Under the pieces are notes generated by a model. That model made no database searches and was not told where the DNA came from. It was given only the letters and a program-made list of their open reading frames with translations. Position numbers and translations under genes: made by a program. Below, piece after piece: positions 11,290 to 22,301 of a DNA stretch of 64,000 nucleotides. The first letter of the stretch is position 1. Every line of letters begins with the position of its first letter. This stretch comes from Perognathus longimembris pacificus (Eukaryota; Chordata; Mammalia; Rodentia; Heteromyidae). Location of the stretch: assembly GCF_023159225.1 (NCBI RefSeq), contig NC_063161.1, forward strand, positions 78,096,267-78,160,266, given 5' to 3'.

Positions 11290-11600
11290 TGTACTCTGGC
11301 TGGCTTTGAACCTTGATCCTTCAGATCTCAGTCTTCTAAGAAGCTAGGATTATAGGGCTGGGGATATGGCCTAGTGGCAAGAGTGCTTGCCTCGTGTACA
11401 TGAGGCCCGAAGTGGCGCTGTGGCTCAAGTGGCAGAGTGCTAGCCTTGAGCAAAAAAAAAAAAAAAAAAGAAGCCAGGGACAGTGCTCAGGCCCTGAGTT
11501 CAAGGCCCAGGACTGGCCACCAAAAAAAAAAAAAAAAAAAAGAAGCTAGGATTATAGGCATGAGCTTTTGGCGCCCAGTGTCTGTCTGTCTCTCTTGCTC
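11290..11600 (-). mobile_element. B1-type SINE interrupted by an IDL-Geo insertion
   Basis: A B1-like fragment (CTTTGAACCTTGATCCTTCAG, TCTAAGAAGCTAGGATTATAG) is split and resumes at 11558 with GCATGAGCTTTTGGCGCCCA. The interruption is the IDL-Geo element at 11356-11540. Confidence 0.75.
11356..11540 (+). mobile_element. IDL-Geo SINE nested in B1, internally deleted
   Basis: Flanked by AGAAGCTAGGATTATAG at 11339-11355 and 11541-11557 (17 bp). The left monomer is cut after CATGAGGCCC and joins directly to CGAAGTGGCG, so its B box is missing. The internal A-run of Geo has expanded to about 18 A. Confidence 0.92.
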
Positions 11601-11604
11601 TCTC

Positions 11605-11777
11605 ATCAGTCCTGGGCACTGTCCTTGAGCTTCTTTTTTTGCTCAAGGCTAGTGCTCTATCACTTGAGTCACAGCTTTACTTCTGGCCTTTTCTGTTTAT
11701 GTGGTACTGAGTAATTGAACCCAGGGCTTCATGCATGCTAGGCAAGCCCTGTACTGCTAAGCCACATTCCCAGCCCC
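11605..11777 (-). mobile_element. IDL-Geo dimeric SINE, older copy
   Basis: A reverse-complement dimer from a shortened AGTCCTGGGCACTG start to CACATTCCCAGCCCC. It is diverged, with no clear target duplication. Confidence 0.78.
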
Positions 11778-12109
11778 TTATTGTCTCTTTACCCTATTAT
11801 TCTATCTTGTCTCATTCCTTTGGGATGTTGCCACCCACATTCAGGGCCAGACTTCTCCCCTTAGTTAATTGTGTCAGAAAACACCCAGAAATGTGATTTA
11901 TTAATCTCTTAGGTGCTTCTCTTTTTTGTTTGAGACTAGGATTTGAACTAGACTTTGGTAGCTTTTGCTAAAAGCCAATGGGTCGGTACTCTACTATGTG
12001 ACCTATGCCTCTAACTCCTCTTAAGTGTTTCTTAATCCAGTCAAATTGCCAGTCAAATTAACCATCACAGACTGCTTGAAGGATTTTGTGTTTTCATATC
12101 AATTTTATT

Positions 12110-12215
12110 TATTTTGGTGATACTGGGGCTTGAACTCAGTGTCTGTGTTAGCTAGACTTTCTTGTTCACAGCTGGTGCTATGCCACTTAAGCCACACCTT
12201 CTAGCCTCTTTCATA
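12110..12215 (-). mobile_element. Geo/ID-like SINE fragment
   Basis: GGGGCTTGAACTCAGTG and CTATGCCACTTAAGCCACAC give a single diverged tRNA-like monomer in reverse complement. Confidence 0.5.
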
Positions 12216-12239
12216 GAAATTTTTTAGAATCGGATTTTA

Positions 12240-12660
12240 TTTTTTTCATGTGATTTAGATTTAATTAGTAGTTTACTGTCCTAACTACTTTTTAATGTAC
12301 AGTTCATTGATATTAAGAACTGTGTAACTTCTTTTCAGCTTGCAAAACTGAAATTCTGTACCCCTCATGCCTTGACTACCTAGATTCCTGGACCTGTTCA
12401 AAATCTGATCTTGTAGCATGTGTTGTTGTTTTTTTCTTCTCTTTGAGACTAAGTCACTGCATGCACATACAACATTTCCTCATTTCTCTGTCATGTCATG
12501 ATAGTCATGTTGCTTCTGAGCTTTACTTGTGGAGAATGATGCTGCACTGACCGTGGGTATGCCAGGCTCCCTTCAGGATACAGCTTTCACCTCTTTTTGG
12601 GTACATGCCCAGATTGCAGCTGAGGCATCATGTGATAATTCTAGATTTAATGATTTACTG
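12240..12660 (-). mobile_element. Ancient L1 (L1M-type) 3' fragment
   Basis: TTTTTAATGTACAGTTCATTG, AAACTGAAATTCTGTACCCC and GGAGAATGATGCTGC are recognisable in antisense L1M 3' sequence. Strongly decayed. Confidence 0.5.
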
Positions 12661-13199
12661 GGATCTGGGGTTCCAGCAGAGCTCTCACATGGCCTCAGGA
12701 GCTCCCAGAAGTGTGGGGCAGAAAGCTGGAGCCATGGCAGATATTGTTTCTAGGTGGAATGGGAGCACAACTCTGTAGAACAAACTGAGTGTAGTGTGTC
12801 TATTAACTCTTAATTCCTGCCACTGTCTTGAAATTAACGTGGTCTTGGATTTAAAGAATCTTGCTCAAAAGTCTGGAGGTATGGGGAGCACTTCTGAGAA
12901 TACTTCGGTGTTTAGAGGCACTCCCTAGATTAGATTTGGCTTTTGTTCAGTGTGGGCCATAAAGGAAAACAAACTACAGTGTTTTGATTTTTACTAAACC
13001 TTTATTGTTATTATTATTATTATTACTACTTCTTAGGCAGGTGCTTGATCACTGAATCATGTCACCAGTACCAATTTTGCTGCCAACTTTTCATATAATG
13101 TCTGGCTTCCTGCCAGTTGTTCACCTGGACTGTGATACACCTGTAATAGGCTTCTCATGTCTGGCATGTCAGGATATGGCATAGTGTTTAGCTGCCCTC

Positions 13200-13385
13200 A
13201 GGAGAGATGGAGTCTAATGGACTTTTTTGCCCAGGTTGGCTGGAACTATGATCTTCTTAGTATCTGTCTGTCTGTCTGTTTACATATTTATTTCTGAGCT
13301 AGAGGTCTCACTGTATTATTCAGGCTGGTCAAGTGATGCCTCTCCCACCTCCTTCTTCCAAGTAACCTGGACTATAAAACATGTA
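13200..13385 (-). mobile_element. B1-like SINE fragments around a TGTC repeat
   Basis: GCCCAGGTTGGCTGGAACTA near 13230 and GAGGTCTCACTGTATTATTC near 13300 are reverse-complement B1 segments. They are separated by a short CTGT repeat at 13263-13279. Confidence 0.5.
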
Positions 13386-13394
13386 TTGTCATTC

Positions 13395-14640
13395 TAGGCT
13401 CTTTCTTTAAATTTTTAATTGAGATGATAATTACATGCAGCGAAATGGACAAATCTTAAGTACATAATTGAAGGAGTGTTGAAAACAAAACACCTTGTAT
13501 TAATTTCCTCAGGCAAGTCTGAGAACCTCTCCTTCCCTCAGCTTTCCTTCCTGTTCCTTCTAGTCAATTCCTACCCTCAGGTGACAGCTCTGTTCTGACT
13601 TTGGTTACCATGGATCAGTTTTGTCTGTTCTACAATTGTAAGTAGGTGGAATGGAGCCATGTTTATCCTTTGATGACTGCCTTACTTGTGGCCAGGACAA
13701 GGCTAAGACTACAGTGGCCTCAGAGGCTGGGCTCTGTTTGTGTACAGCTCTAGGGTGGAGCCCTGAGATGTCCTGAGTCTAATCTGTGTCTGTAGCTTCC
13801 CTCTCCTTTCAGCCCTGCTTTTGCCAGCGTGTGACTCAGCCAAGTTTTGGAGCTTGTCTGAGGTCTATTCTTGGTTGTTGAGTGATAATGCACCACATGA
13901 ATGAACATGTTTGTCCATCTCCTGTAGTCACTGGGGCTGTTTCCCCATGTCTGTGTATAGCTGTGTTTTCATTTCTCCCGAGTGAGCACTGAGGAATAGA
14001 GTTTCTGGGCTATTTCCCAAGTGAGAAATGGTTTTCCAATGTGGTTATGTGATTTTGTGCTTCTGCAGGGTATAAGATGCCACTTGCACTGTATCTTCAT
14101 CAGTGTTTGGTAGGGCTGTTGATTTTTAAAATGATTTAATTACTCCAATGGGTAGGAATGTTACCTATTTTGGATTTAAATTCACATCTTTTGATGAATG
14201 CCTTGTTGAATGTGAGTTGCTTTTTTGTGTGGCTTGGGGGTATATGTGCTTTGGGAAGTGTCTGTTCTGAGTCTTTTCCAAAGTTTTATTGGGTTGTTTT
14301 CTTTTTGTTGCTGTTGTTGATTTTTCCACTATCTTCCTTCTAGAGACAAATTCTTTATTAAGTAATATGTCTTGGCAACACTGTCAACTAGTCTGTGGCT
14401 TGCCTTTTCATTTTCTTGACTGTTATTATTGACATGTAACTTATGTATCATAAAATGGATGGTTTTAATATGTATACTTTAGTGGCATTCAGTGTATTCA
14501 GGTTGTACAACGGTAACTGCTGAGTGATCTCAGAACACCAGTGTGATTCCTCACATCCCTTCCCCTCTCCCACTTTCTGTCTCTGTGACTTGCTTCTCCA
14601 TCTCACGTGGGTGGAATCAGACAGCACACGGCTCTTTCTC
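13395..14640 (-). mobile_element. Ancient L1 (L1M-type) ORF2 end and 3' region
   Basis: Antisense L1 sequence is recognisable piece by piece: a TAATTGAGATGATAATTACATG start, GAGTTTCTGGGCTATT, GGTTTTCCAATGTGGTTATG, CATCTTTTGATGAATGCC, and a second 3' UTR-like piece at 14430-14640 (ATCATAAAATGGATGG, CTCCATCTCACGTGGGTGG). It is decayed with no intact frame. The arrangement suggests two overlapping L1 fragments. Confidence 0.6.
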
Positions 14641-14673
14641 TAAGCATGGCATTTTCAAGCCTGTTCTTGGTTT

Positions 14674-14792
14674 TTTTTTTTTTTTTTGAGATAGGGTGTC
14701 ACCATCTAGCCCAAGCTTGCTTTGAACTCATAGTCCTCCTGTTTCAGCTTCCTGAGTGCTGGGATTATAGGCATGCGCCACCATTCCTGGTT
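14674..14792 (-). mobile_element. B1-like monomer SINE
   Basis: A T-run, GAGATAGGGTGTCACCATC, GCTTTGAACTCATAGTCCTC and CTGGGATTATAGGCATGCG give a typical reverse-complement B1 monomer without a Geo partner. Confidence 0.8.
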
Positions 14793-14979
14793 TTGTTATT
14801 CTTACTATAAAGTCATCTCAGGCATTTTACTTGAAATGACATTTGAAAATTATCAGTCGTAAGTTAAGCAGTCATTAAGTGCCTGTTATCTGTGCACAGT
14901 TACTTATTTTGGTGCTTGCCTGCAAGCTCAGTGCAAAGGATAGGACAGAGCCTATGTTTTCTTTTTTAATTAAATTTTT

Positions 14980-15192
14980 TAAAGATTTTTTTTTTTGGGG
15001 GGGGGGGCAGTCCTGGGGCTTAAACTCAGGGCCTGAACACTGTCCCTGGCTTCTTTTTGCTTAAGGCTAGCACTATGCCAACTTGAGCCACAGTGCCACT
15101 TCTGGCCTTTTCTGTGGTGCTGAGGAATCAAACCCAGGGCTTCATGTATATGAGGCAAGCACTCTTGCCACTAGGCCATATTCCCAGCCCCT
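14980..15192 (-). mobile_element. IDL-Geo dimeric SINE inserted at the end of an L1
   Basis: The T-run is followed by an unusual G11 run, then the reverse-complement dimer ending ATTCCCAGCCCC. AATTAAATTTT occurs on both sides (near 14969 and 15194), consistent with insertion into the A-rich end of the adjoining L1. Confidence 0.88.
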
Positions 15193-15800
15193 AAATTAAA
15201 TTTTATTGATAAGGTGATGTACAGAGAGGGTATAGTTACATAATAAGGTAGTAAATACATTTCTTGTCATATTTGTTACACCCTCCTTCATTTTTCTTTC
15301 CCTTCCCCAGTTCAGATAAGCATATATACAATATCCAGTGTACCGGAATCATATACAGTGACCACAGGGGGTACGTCAAAGGAAATTTACCTAGTACATT
15401 AAACACTGACAACAGTAAAATCCTCCTGTTTCCATCTCTTGGAGTTCATTTTGCTTAGCCTCATCTTATATAATCATATGTATATAGCTGTTGAGCTATT
15501 GTGCTCCTGTCAGGTCTATCCTAGACCTTCTTAGGTTTATTTAGTAATTGTTTGGTTTTAGAGAGATGATATAAAGTCACTGACCAAAATATGTAGAAAT
15601 ACCATTTGAAAAGAAGTTTGTTGTTTTACAGACATGATCTCTACTCTTCTCCCCTCCCCCTCCAACAACCACGTATCAGGGAGACCATGTGCCTTTGTCC
15701 TCTGTGCTCTAGACTTGTCTCGCTCAACATTATTCATTCAAGATCTGACCATTTCCTATGTTTTCAACCAATGAAATACTAGATTTCCTGAAATGACTGA
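15193..15800 (-). mobile_element. L1 3' UTR fragment
   Basis: The + strand runs from ATTTTATTGATAAGG through TATAGTTACATAATAAGG to TTGTCTCGCTCAACATTATT. The same order of motifs is seen in the better preserved L1 at 58816-60473, identifying this as the same L1 lineage on the - strand. It carries the normal middle segment that is replaced in the other copy. Confidence 0.75.
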
Positions 15801-16093
15801 AACCAGCAAATCGTTCCACATTTGGTAAGGTTTTGGTGCACACTAGGTTGCATCCTCAGGACTCAGCCAAGCTGCTGAAGCTCTCTCTGTTGTAGCTCTC
15901 AGGTCCTGTCCTGCTCCCTCTGAACTTCTGAGTGAGCATGAGCTGGTACAAGGTCCTTTATGGGTCTGCCCTGAGCTTGTTTCAGCTTATGACTGTCTGC
16001 AGCCCATAGCTTCCCAGGGTGGTGTGATTGTTAGAGCTTTCACTGTGTGCTTCTCATTCCTCAGCCTTTCCTTTTGAGCTTCTAGGTTGGGCT

Positions 16094-16304
16094 TTTTTTT
16101 TTTTTTTTTTGGCCAGTCCTGGGGCTTGAACTCAGGGCCTAAGCACTGTCCCTGGCTTCTTTATGCTCAAGGCTAGCACTCTGCCACTTGAGCCACAGCA
16201 CCACTTCTGGCTGTTTTCTATATACGTGGTGCTGAGGAATCGAACCCAGGGCTTCATGTATTCAAGGCAAGCACTCTTGCCACTAGGCCATATTCCCAGC
16301 CCTA
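16094..16304 (-). mobile_element. IDL-Geo dimeric SINE
   Basis: Complete reverse-complement dimer, T-run to ATTCCCAGCCC, followed by a second T-run near 16311. No clean target duplication was seen. Confidence 0.9.
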
Positions 16305-16516
16305 GGCTTCTTTTTTTTTTTTTTTTTTGTCAGTGCCATGATCCATCACTCGAGGCACCTGTGATGTTAAAGTGTTTGCTGGGCTCATCCCGTTGGTCCC
16401 CTCTGTCCTCCGCATTAGTCTGGGGTAAGTGGAACGAGGACTAGCCTTCAGTGGGGTCTTACAGGAAGGAAGTGGCGGTTTCAGGTCACACAGTAGCTCA
16501 CTTTTGGGAATGATAT

Positions 16517-16732
16517 ATATATATATATATATATTTTTTTGCCAGTCCTGGGGCTTGGACTCAGGGCCTGAGCACTGTCCCTGGCTGCTTCTTGCTCAAG
16601 GCTAGCACTCTGCCACTTGAGCCACAGCGCCACTTCTGGCCATTTTCTGTATATGTGGTGCTGGGGAATCGAACCCAGGGCCTCATGTATACGAGGCAAG
16701 CACTCTTGCCACTAGGCCATATCCCCAGCCCC
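16517..16732 (-). mobile_element. IDL-Geo dimeric SINE with (AT)n tail
   Basis: The dimer ends ATCCCCAGCCCC. TGGGAATGATAT flanks it at 16505-16516 and 16733-16744. The tail is an AT repeat, apparently grown from the target or tail junction. Confidence 0.93.
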
Positions 16733-16968
16733 TGGGAATGATATTTTGAGAGTACAGCCCCTGTTAACCTAGTCCTAGGAATGAAGACTGGTGATTTTTC
16801 AAGGCTGTGAGTTCTGGACTGGGGTCCAAGACTGGGATTAAGTTAAAATGCCATGATGCTGACTAGTCTCAAAATTCAGCTGAGTTTCTTGATTAAACAG
16901 TCCCTGAATTACTGTAGAAGGTCTGACAGTTTTGGTCACTCTTGTTTCTTGGCATGGAGAGGCAAAAT

Positions 16969-17191
16969 CTCTTTTTCTTTTTCTTTTTTTTTTTTTTTGG
17001 CCAGTCCTGGGGCTTGAACTCAAGGCCTAAACACTGTCCCTGTCTTTTCTTTGCTCAAGGCTAGCACTCTACCACTTGAGCCACAGCGCCACTTCTGGCC
17101 TTTTTCTGTTTATGTAGTGTTGAGGAATTGAACGCAGAGCTTCATGCATGCTAGGTAAACACTCAACTGCTAAGCCACATTCCCAGCCCCA
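16969..17191 (-). mobile_element. IDL-Geo dimeric SINE
   Basis: A reverse-complement dimer with a CTTTTT-rich tail. GAGAGGCAAAAT flanks it at 16957-16968 and 17192-17203. Confidence 0.92.
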
Positions 17192-17248
17192 GAGAGGCAA
17201 AATTTCATGGGTTCTTACATGTTTGTTTGGGTCCTAATGGATTTTTGT

Positions 17249-17468
17249 TTTGTTTTGTTTTGTTTTGGCCAGTCCTGTGTTTGAACTCAGGGTCTAGGCA
17301 TTGTCCCTGAGCTTTCATTCTATCACTTGAGCCACAGCTCTACTTCTGACTTTTTGATGGAAATATGAGTCTCATGGAGCTTCTTGCCTAGGCTACTTCC
17401 AACTGTATTCCTCAGATCTTAGCCTCCTGAGTAGCTAGTATTACAGATGTGAGCCACTGACTCTAAAA
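17249..17468 (-). mobile_element. B1-Geo dimeric SINE
   Basis: A GTTTT-repeat tail, Geo part (GGCCAGTCCTGTGTTTGAAC) and B1 part (TCCTCAGATCTTAGCCTCC, GAGTAGCTAGTATTACAG), all in reverse complement. Confidence 0.82.
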
Positions 17469-17542
17469 ATTAAAAAAAAATTATCTTTAAGTAGTTGTAC
17501 AAATGAATTGTCATTTAGCAGTTTATGACAACAATACTAATA

Positions 17543-17768
17543 ATGGTGGGGCTTGAACTCTGGACCTGGGTTCTGTCTTGAGCTTTTATGTTCAAGGATA
17601 GCATTTTGCTATTTTGAGCCACTGCCTCACTTGCAGTTTTTAGATGGCTAATTGGAGTATTAAGTATCTCAGGGACTTGTTTGCCTGGACTGGCTTTGAA
17701 CTGAGTCCTCAGATTTCAGCTTCCTGAGTAGCTAGGATTACATGCTTGGGCTACTGGCACCTGGCTCT
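17543..17768 (-). mobile_element. B1-Geo dimeric SINE
   Basis: The Geo part (GGGGCTTGAACTCTGGACC) is followed by a TTAATTGGAG-type junction and the B1 part (TCAGCTTCCTGAGTAGC). It is adjacent to another B1-Geo copy in the same orientation. Confidence 0.82.
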
Positions 17769-17790
17769 GGTGATTCATTGTTGTTGGTGG

Positions 17791-18022
17791 TGGTCATGGG
17801 GCTTGAACTCTGGGCCTAGACTCTGTCCCTGAACTCTTCAGCTCAAGGCTAGTGCTCTACCACTTGAGCCACAGTGCCAGTTTGGTTTTTTTTTTTTGTG
17901 GTTAATTGGAGATAAGAGTCTCATGAACTTTTTTGCCTGAGCTGGCTTTGAACTGCAGTCCTCAGATCTCATCCTCCTGACTAGCTAGGATTGTAGATGT
18001 GAGCCACTGGCACCTAGCTAAT
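17791..18022 (-). mobile_element. B1-Geo dimeric SINE
   Basis: GGGGCTTGAACTCTGGGCC, the GTGGTTAATTGGAGATAAG junction and a B1 part ending GAGCCACTGGCACCTAGCT. This copy shows the dimer organisation clearly. Confidence 0.86.
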
Positions 18023-18119
18023 GGTGGTTTTTGTTAACTAAAAAGGTGATTTTGATGAGATCTACCTAATTTGTCATTTTTTCTTTCATAATGGTGATTT
18101 ATGTGTTTTAAGAAATCTT

Positions 18120-18232
18120 TTGCAAGTGGAGCTGTGGCTCAAGCGGTTAATGGTTAAAGTACAAGTCTTGAGCAAAAACAGCTCAGAAATAGTGCCTAGT
18201 CTCTGAGTTCAAGCCTCAGGACTGTATGTATG
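18120..18232 (+). mobile_element. Solitary Geo monomer
   Basis: GAGCTGTGGCTCAAGCGG (A-box-like) and CTGAGTTCAAGCCTCAGG (B-box-like) form a Geo monomer with no IDL or B1 partner upstream. It may be a 5'-truncated dimer or a free monomer. Confidence 0.7.
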
Positions 18233-18306
18233 TGCACATGTGTGCATACACACACAGATTATCCTGCTGGATTCTTTTTTTTTTGCCTTTTAAGAATACA
18301 TTTTAG

Positions 18307-18503
18307 GGGGCTAGGAATATAGCCTAGTGGCAAGAGTGCTTGCCTCGTATACATGAAGCCCTGGGTTTGATTCCCCAGCACCACATAGCCAGAAGTGGCA
18401 CTGTGGCTCAAGTGGCAGAGTGCTAGCCTTGAGCATAAAGAAGCCAGGGACAGTGCTCAGGCCCTGAGTCCAAGCCCAGGACTGGCAAAAAAAAAAAAAA
18501 AAA
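18307..18503 (+). mobile_element. IDL-Geo dimeric SINE with 15-bp target duplication
   Basis: A full dimer with a short deletion at the monomer junction (CACCACATAGCCAGAAG). AAGAATACATTTTAG flanks it at 18292-18306 and 18504-18518. Confidence 0.94.
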
Positions 18504-18659
18504 AAGAATACATTTTAGAAGTAGGTCATTAATAGCTACAAAATGTATTATAATTTTTACTGGTTGTGTATTGAATATATATGTCAGTTTGGAGAGGATT
18601 GGCATTTTAACCATGAACCTTCCAGTTGACACAGCATACTTTACAATCATTTCATTTTT

Positions 18660-18864
18660 TTTTTTTTTTTGGCCAGTCCTGGGCCTTGGACTTAGGGCCT
18701 GAGCACTGTCCCTGGCTTCCTTTTTGCTCAAGGCTAGCACTCTGCCACTTGAGCCACGGCGCCACTTCTGGCCGTTTTCTGTATATGTGGTGCTGGGGAA
18801 TCGAACCCAGGGCCTCATGTATACAAGGCAATCTCTCTCGCCACTAGGCCATATCCCCAGCCCC
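18660..18864 (-). mobile_element. IDL-Geo dimeric SINE with 16-bp target duplication
   Basis: A reverse-complement dimer flanked by CAATCATTTCATTTTT at 18644-18659 and 18865-18880. Confidence 0.95.
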
Positions 18865-19501
18865 CAATCATTTCATTTTTCTCAGCAATCCTTTGTAATT
18901 TTAAATGTGCTGGCTTTACAGGTTGTGTTTATCTCCTTGTTCACAGGTGCCAGGTCTTATTAGTGGATGAGGAAACTAGTGTGTTCTCATAGCTGGTCCA
19001 AAGAAGAATTAAAAGCATAATGCCTTCATAATCAGCTAGGGAGCCTGAGGTGAATTCACAAGTTGTTGCCACACTGGGAAGCTGGTCAGTACCTTGAGGC
19101 CTGTATGCAGCCTTCCACAGGACAGGATTTGGATTTCTGTGGATTTCATTTCTCTTATTCTTACTTTTCATCAGCTCGTCATGTTGTAAGCAGCTTAATG
19201 ATAACAAATGTTAGCAGTGCCCTCAGTGTGAGCTGGACACGATACCAACCATTTGCTTCTCCATGTAAAGTTTTTGTTTTGCCTCTTTAGTGATTGTAAC
19301 ATCTCATGAGAAGATTACTGGATCACAAAATTAGGCTGGTTCCAGGAGTTTGTCTCTATTATGTCTATGTGCGCATTGAGAATATCAATATACTTAGGCC
19401 TTTTCCTTGGTTTTACAAAATCCTTGAGCCGAGTGTTTGTGATCACTTACACAACTGATATGTGGAAATGGTCCTAAGGAATCTCACTTGTGGTTTGCAC
19501 T

Positions 19502-19741
19502 CTTTTTTGTTAGTCGTGGGGCTTGGACTCTGGGCTTGGGAGCTATCTCTGAGCTCTTCAGCTCAAGACTAATGTTCTGTCACTTGAGCCACAGCGCAAC
19601 TTCTGGTTTTCTGGTGGTTAATTGGAGATAAGAGTCTTATGGATTTTCCTGTCCGGGCTGGTCAGGCCGGCTTTGAACTGCAACCCTCAGATCTCAGCCT
19701 CCTGAGTAGCTGGTTACAGGCATGAGCCACCAACACCCGGC
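19502..19741 (-). mobile_element. B1-Geo dimeric SINE with 13-bp target duplication
   Basis: The best B1-Geo copy. The Geo part starts TTAGTCGTGGGGCTTGG, the junction contains GGTTAATTGGAGATAAG, and the B1 part ends GAGCCACCAACACCCGGC. TGTGGTTTGCACT flanks it perfectly at 19489-19501 and 19742-19754. Confidence 0.93.
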
Positions 19742-20480
19742 TGTGGTTTGCACTTTTAAGGCTGGGGCCCCACGCCCTGTAACTTGCTGTCCAGTTCATC
19801 TGCCCTAGGACAGATTTGTGTGAATGACCTTATTCCTGGACTCCCAGTAAGTGGCTTTACTACCTGTATGGCTAGACCCCAGATGGTTTTCCTGGAAGTG
19901 TTGCTAAGCTGCACAAGGATAGCCATTGTTGACCCTTGAAAATGGTTTGTTATGCTTTATTGGTTGAGCATTGTTCTCAAATGACAGTGGAGGTAAGGCA
20001 GAGGTTGTATAACTTGTCCAAGTATATTCTGATTTAAAAAAAATATAGGGGAGGGGGGGAGGTCTTATCTGACCCGTGCAAATAGCTATGTTGACATTTA
20101 AAGCAAGGAGACTCATAAAGGTTCTCAAATACCATTTGGTTGTGCCTCATTTTCATTTTTAGCAAAGCTGGGTTCATAAAATTGTTTAGGTTTAAAAGTA
20201 AGAGGAATATGTAATTATTTTATCCAACATCTACAAATGACCTCAGTAAAACTTTCTTCTTTAATTTGGTTGTATGTAATTAATTCTTACCCTGCTACGT
20301 CTTGGGTTAACGGTCTCATGAGAACTATGCTTCTTGGCTGAAAAGAATTTGGAAATCCTGCCTCAATGTGCCAGGATGTCTGGAACTCTGGCAAATGTTA
20401 TGGTGAAGTCTGTTGCACTGGTTAGAGATCTGTACAGTCTTCCCTCCAGCTTCCCTGAAGATCACTCTGGTCTTCAAGCA

Positions 20481-20699
20481 CGTTTTTTTTTTTTTTTTTT
20501 TTTTTTTGGCCAGTCCTGGGGCTTGGACTCAGGGCCTGAGCACTGTCCCTGGCTTCTTTTTGCTCAAGGCTAGCACTCTGCCACTTGAGCCACAGCGCAC
20601 TTCTGGCCATTTTCTGTATATGTGGTGCTGGGGAATCGAACCCAGGGCCTCATGTTTATGAAGCAGGCACTCTTGCCACTAGGCCATATCCCCTGCCCC
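20481..20699 (-). mobile_element. IDL-Geo dimeric SINE
   Basis: A reverse-complement dimer with a long T-run. CTTCAAGCA at 20472-20480 recurs at 20700-20708. Confidence 0.92.
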
Positions 20700-21194
20700 C
20701 TTCAAGCAGGTTTTACCAGAATTCAGCAAGAGCTGCCCAGAGATGGTAGAGAGTTACTGGCAGTGGGAATTTATTATTGATCATTTTTTAATGTCTGATG
20801 CAGTTTTATAACAAGAATAATACAGTGACAAGGAAATTGGGTTGTTGCTGTGACATGCAAAACAAAGATAAAAAGGCAATTAAAAAATTAGACATAGTAT
20901 CACTAAGGATAATGATTAAGTCTGTTTCAAAGCAACTCATGGATGTTAATGTCTGATTCATCAAAATGGATAAACATAATTTTGTAAGAAAACAGTTTTG
21001 AAGCAGAGGAAGCACTTGATACAGAAGTGAAGGATTCCAGGAACACACCAAAGGCTGTCAGATGAAGAGATTCAGCAAGTTTCACGTAGCTCCTTGCCAC
21101 TTTTATTTTCATAGGCCTTCCTGATCAAGTCTGTGGTGCATCCCTACTTGAGAACTGGACTGGATCATTCTAGATTCCACTTAATACTGTTCTC

Positions 21195-21312
21195 CGGATG
21201 CCATGGCACAGCCTGTAGTGTTGGCACTCAAGGCTGAGACAGGAGAATCATGAATTTCAGGCCAAGGCCAATCTGAGCTACATAGTGAGACTGTCTGAAA
21301 GCAAACCCAAAA
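21195..21312 (+). mobile_element. B1-like monomer SINE
   Basis: ATGGCACAGCCTGTAGTG, CTGAGACAGGAGAATCATG and GAGCTACATAGTGAGACTG are classic B1 landmarks in sense orientation. There is no Geo partner. Confidence 0.82.
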
Positions 21313-21624
21313 TAGTAATGATAGTTTGATGGTGACTGAAGCCACAGCTTTTCCTCTGTGTTATCAATGATGTCCTCAGGTCAATACCCATGAGTCTGCT
21401 AGCCACTGTTGTGCCCCTCCTTCTACCCCAATCAAGAGAACTTGCATACTTTTTGATGAGTTTAATACTAAGTATTTTGTATTATGGATGCTATCTTGAA
21501 TAGGTTTAAAAATGGCTGCTTTGTAATATTTCTACTAATACATAAGAAACAGCATTTTTGTATGTTGACTATATTTTATGATACTGCTCAATTTGCTTTT
21601 GAAAAAAATATATTTGGTCTTTAT

Positions 21625-21699
21625 TGGTAGTACAGGTATTGAATTCAGGGCCTTGTGCTTACTAGGCAGGCATTTCTTCACTTGAACCATGCCCTCAGT
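21625..21699 (-). mobile_element. ID-like SINE fragment
   Basis: GGTATTGAATTCAGGGCC and TTCACTTGAACCATGCCC resemble a diverged ID monomer in reverse complement. Confidence 0.5.
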
Positions 21700-21711
21700 C
21701 CTCAAGGTGCT

Positions 21712-21907
21712 ATTTTTTGTTTTGTTTTGTTTTTGTTGCCAGTTCTGGGGCTTGAACTCAGGGCCTGAGCACTGTCCCTGACTTCTTTTTGCTCAAGGCT
21801 AGCACTCTGCCACTTGAGCTACAGCGCCACTTCTGGCTTTTTCTATATATGTGGTGCTGAGGATGTGTACGAGGCGAGCATTCTACCACTAGGCCATATT
21901 CCCAGCC
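21712..21907 (-). mobile_element. IDL-Geo dimeric SINE
   Basis: A reverse-complement dimer with a GTTTT-repeat tail and a deletion in the IDL part after GTGCTGAGGA. CCTCAAGGTGCT flanks it at 21700-21711 and 21908-21919. Confidence 0.93.
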
Positions 21908-22039
21908 CCTCAAGGTGCTTTTTATGCCAGTAACTTGTGCTTCAGATTCCTTATGTGGTTCTATGTAAACTGTAGTGCTGTTTGCAGATGAAGACAGTTT
22001 CGGATCTTTTCAATCTGGATGCCTTTGGCTTCTGTTTCT

Positions 22040-22040
22040 T

Positions 22041-22073
<33 letters not shown>

Positions 22074-22301
22074 TTTTTATTTATTTTATTTTATTTTATT
22101 TTATTTTTTTGCCAGTCCTGGGCCTTGGACTGAGGGCCTGAGCACTGTCCCTGGCTTCTTTTTGCTCAAGGCTAGCACTCTGCCACTTGAGCCACAGCGC
22201 CACTTCTGGCCATTTTCTATATATGTGGTGCTGGGGAATCAAACCCTGGGCTTCATGTATACGAGGCAAGCACTCTTGCCACTAGGCCATATTCCCAGCC
22301 G
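22040..22301 (-). mobile_element. IDL-Geo dimeric SINE with expanded TTATT/TTTTA tail
   Basis: The dimer occupies about 22111-22301. The tail (22041-22110) is a TTA/TTTTA microsatellite. TTTGGCTTCTGTTTCT flanks the whole at 22024-22039 and 22302-22317. Confidence 0.94.

Noticed and set aside
20806..21112. Open frames on the - strand in the AT-rich stretch at 20.8-21.1 kb as a pseudogene
   Set aside because: No recognisable protein, and the + strand is full of stops. Treated as unassigned AT-rich intron.
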